7,269 nt of DNA from an uncultured Planctomycetaceae bacterium (GTDB lineage Bacteria > Planctomycetota > Planctomycetia > Planctomycetales > Planctomycetaceae), in contig CAIXQV010000294.1 in NCBI GenBank assembly GCA_903921605.1, forward strand, positions 1-7,269, in the 5' to 3' direction. The position numbers were made by a program, and so were the translations under genes. Positions 5,813-7,269 of the stretch are shown in pieces; the first letter of the stretch is position 1; every line of letters begins with the position of its first letter. The notes beneath the pieces were generated by a model that was not told the DNA's origin, made no database searches, and was given only the letters and a program-made list of their open reading frames with translations.

Positions 5813-6934
5813 TCAGCCGACTCGTGAGTTGACCAGCTTCAGCAAGGCCGCGGCCATCTCGTTGATCTCTGATTCCGACTGCAGCAACGCCGTATGATGC
5901 AATGTCATCAAACGGGTGTGTAAATTCTGAGCGTTGATCAGGTCACCGACAGCTCGAAAACGACGCGAGCTGTGCGTCAAATGCAGGGCGGGAAGAGCAG
6001 GATCAAGTGGAATCCCAAGCTTGCGAGCTTCCACAGAAAACTGTTCGCGATCTGGCGCGTCGAATTGATCGGATAGGATCAATCCGAATTTGTAAAACGC
6101 CGGCCGAGTCAGCTCAGAGATGAGATCATCCGCAGTCAAAGTTGGCTTCAGGAGACTTTGCGGAGAAAGACAATTGGCGAGTTGGACAGCACGAATTTGG
6201 CGAGCTGCATTGCGTGCATCGAGTTGTTGCAACTGTGGCACCAACACGGCCGCCTGCATTTCTGAAAGCGGATAAGCCTCGTTGCCACGCTGAGTATACA
6301 ACTTGATTCGCTGAGCCATCGCAGCATCGGATGTCAGCAAGGCACCGCCACGTCCGGATGTCAGCAGTTTGCTTCCCCCAAAACTTAACACCCCGATGTC
6401 GCCAAGACTTCCCGCTCGCTGCCCGGCAATGATAGCTCCTGGAGACTGGCAGGCATCTTCAATCACAGCGATGCCACGAACGCCAGCGATGTTGCGGAGT
6501 TCCGCAATCGGAGCGAAATGTCCATGCAGGTGAGAAACGACAATCGCCTTCGTCCGTTCGGTGATGGCGTCTTCCAGATTTTTCAGATCCATTACAGGCT
6601 GACCGGGAAGTACATCGATCAGAACCGGAGTCGCTCCCACCGTTAGAACGTTGATCAGATTGGCTTTGAAATCATAGGCCGCAAGGATCACTTCATCCCC
6701 GGCCGAAACGGGCACCGAGCGCAATGCAAGTTCGACGGCAGATGTCCCGCTGCTGCAGAGCATGACATGCTCCACACCGTGCATTTGGCCAAGTTCTTCT
6801 TGCAGACGAGCACAATGCGGGCCGTGATAGCGTCCCCAGGAACCGTCGGCCATCATGGATTCGAACACCGCACGGATTGCGTCGTCTGTGATGGGCCAGG
6901 CTGTGTTAATCGGCTGCGAGTTGATGTCGCTCAT
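5813..6934 (-). CDS. DegT/DnrJ/EryC1/StrS-family PLP-dependent aminotransferase
   Basis: This complete 373-residue protein belongs to the fold-type I sugar aminotransferase family, which moves an amino group from an amino acid (usually glutamate or glutamine) to a keto-sugar or similar carbonyl compound using pyridoxal phosphate. Visible family blocks are the phosphate-binding CSSGTSAVELAL at 60-71, AYDFKANLINVL at 86-97, GATPVLIDV at 100-108, IEDACQSPGA at 158-167 with D160 for the PLP ring nitrogen, and LSFGGSKLLTSGRGG at 183-197 with K189 as the Schiff-base lysine. YTQRGNEAYPLSEMQAAVLVPQL follows at 213-235. All key residues are present and the length is normal. The ATG at 6932-6934 has a good Shine-Dalgarno (GGAGG, 8 nt upstream) and lies 3 nt after the stop of the transporter gene, so the two are probably one operon with coupled translation. 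The actual substrate cannot be named. Confidence 0.93.
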   Translation of the reverse strand: MSDINSQPINTAWPITDDAIRAVFESMMADGSWGRYHGPHCARLQEELGQMHGVEHVMLCSSGTSAVELALRSVPVSAGDEVILAAYDFKANLINVLTVGATPVLIDVLPGQPVMDLKNLEDAITERTKAIVVSHLHGHFAPIAELRNIAGVRGIAVIEDACQSPGAIIAGQRAGSLGDIGVLSFGGSKLLTSGRGGALLTSDAAMAQRIKLYTQRGNEAYPLSEMQAAVLVPQLQQLDARNAARQIRAVQLANCLSPQSLLKPTLTADDLISELTRPAFYKFGLILSDQFDAPDREQFSVEARKLGIPLDPALPALHLTHSSRRFRAVGDLINAQNLHTRLMTLHHTALLQSESEINEMAAALLKLVNSRVG

Positions 6935-6937
6935 TAT

Positions 6938-7269
6938 TCATTCCTCCGCATGGCGAGCGTGACCCGCTGAACTGCAGATGAACAGAATTGTCACCACCGC
7001 AAAGACGGCGGCAACCCCGGCAAACATCAACGGATAGGCATAAGGAGTTTCCGGCTTGGCGTATCTTAAAAAGATGCCAATGATCGGGGCAGAGATAAAT
7101 GTGCCGACGTCAAACATCGCAAGAATCAGGGATGTCGCGACTCCCAGATAGCGGCGCGGAAAAACAGCCGTCCCGGCCGACATAATCGAAGGAAACAATA
7201 ACGCATGCGCTATCCCGGCTAACGCGGCCGGAGCAATCAGGTGCCAGGTATTCGTGACCGGCACGTAAC
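6938..7269 (-). CDS. major facilitator superfamily transporter, C-terminal part (5' end cut by window edge)
   Basis: The frame is open from the right edge to TGA at 6938-6940; about 110 residues are visible. It contains three clear hydrophobic segments: one from about IAPAALAGIAHALLF, one across GVATSLILAMFDVGTFISAPIIGIF, and one across YPLMFAGVAAVFAVVTILFI. They are separated by a FPRRYLG loop and a RYAKPETPYAY loop, and a short charged tail (HARHAEE) ends the protein. This matches the last three helices of a 12-helix MFS exporter, where a P.R.RG.A loop and a G..IG.P..G motif are typical. MFS proteins are inner-membrane secondary transporters, often proton-driven. The substrate cannot be read. 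The gene runs directly into the aminotransferase start 3 nt on. A GTG near the edge (7262-7264) is internal, not the true start. Confidence 0.85.
   Translation of the reverse strand, partial: YVPVTNTWHLIAPAALAGIAHALLFPSIMSAGTAVFPRRYLGVATSLILAMFDVGTFISAPIIGIFLRYAKPETPYAYPLMFAGVAAVFAVVTILFICSSAGHARHAEE
6943..6947 (-). promoter_or_regulatory. ribosome binding site of the aminotransferase gene
   Basis: On the minus strand GGAGG lies 8 nt before the ATG at 6932-6934, inside the last codons of the transporter gene. It is the only strong Shine-Dalgarno in the window and supports both the chosen start and translational coupling to the transporter. Confidence 0.8.

Overview
The window looks like a chromosomal stretch from a member of the Planctomycetota. 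The evidence is moderate GC content, mostly weak or absent Shine-Dalgarno sequences, a RAYT-type transposase remnant of the kind common in planctomycetes, dispersed palindromic repeats between genes, and housekeeping proteins that read like planctomycete versions of their families. The phylum call comes from recognising protein style, not from a marker gene.

Region by region: the left edge (1-780) holds the N-terminal two thirds of a minus-strand SAM-dependent methyltransferase of the Methyltransf_32 type. A divergent small plus-strand gene (897-1073) encodes a 58-residue charged, probably helical protein. A long imperfect palindrome (1125-1192) separates it from a plus-strand gene for a Tsr3/DUF367-like protein (1235-1708), a family best known for rRNA aminocarboxypropyl transfer. 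From 1709 to 2231 there is no convincing gene, but there is a second palindromic repeat (2069-2123). It lies next to the 3' end of a minus-strand RAYT (IS200/Y1-like) transposase that has lost its N-terminal catalytic half (2232-2984).

The centre (3084-5066, minus) is a full-length class III fructose-1,6-bisphosphatase, a gluconeogenic enzyme, standing alone with non-coding flanks. Between 5067 and 5812 there is only a doubtful 90-codon minus-strand reading frame and some small inverted repeats. The right end (5813-7269, minus) is a two-gene operon: the C-terminal part of a major facilitator transporter, then, after 3 nt and with a strong ribosome binding site, a complete DegT/DnrJ/EryC1/StrS-family PLP-dependent aminotransferase.

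The genes do not form one pathway. The methyltransferase and the Tsr3-like protein may both act on RNA, while the transporter and aminotransferase probably act together. I see no CRISPR array, phage, toxin-antitoxin module, tRNA or rRNA, and no convincing new multi-gene system. The points most worth checking are the bacterial Tsr3-like gene, the small coiled-coil gene, and the possible link between the palindromes and the decayed RAYT.
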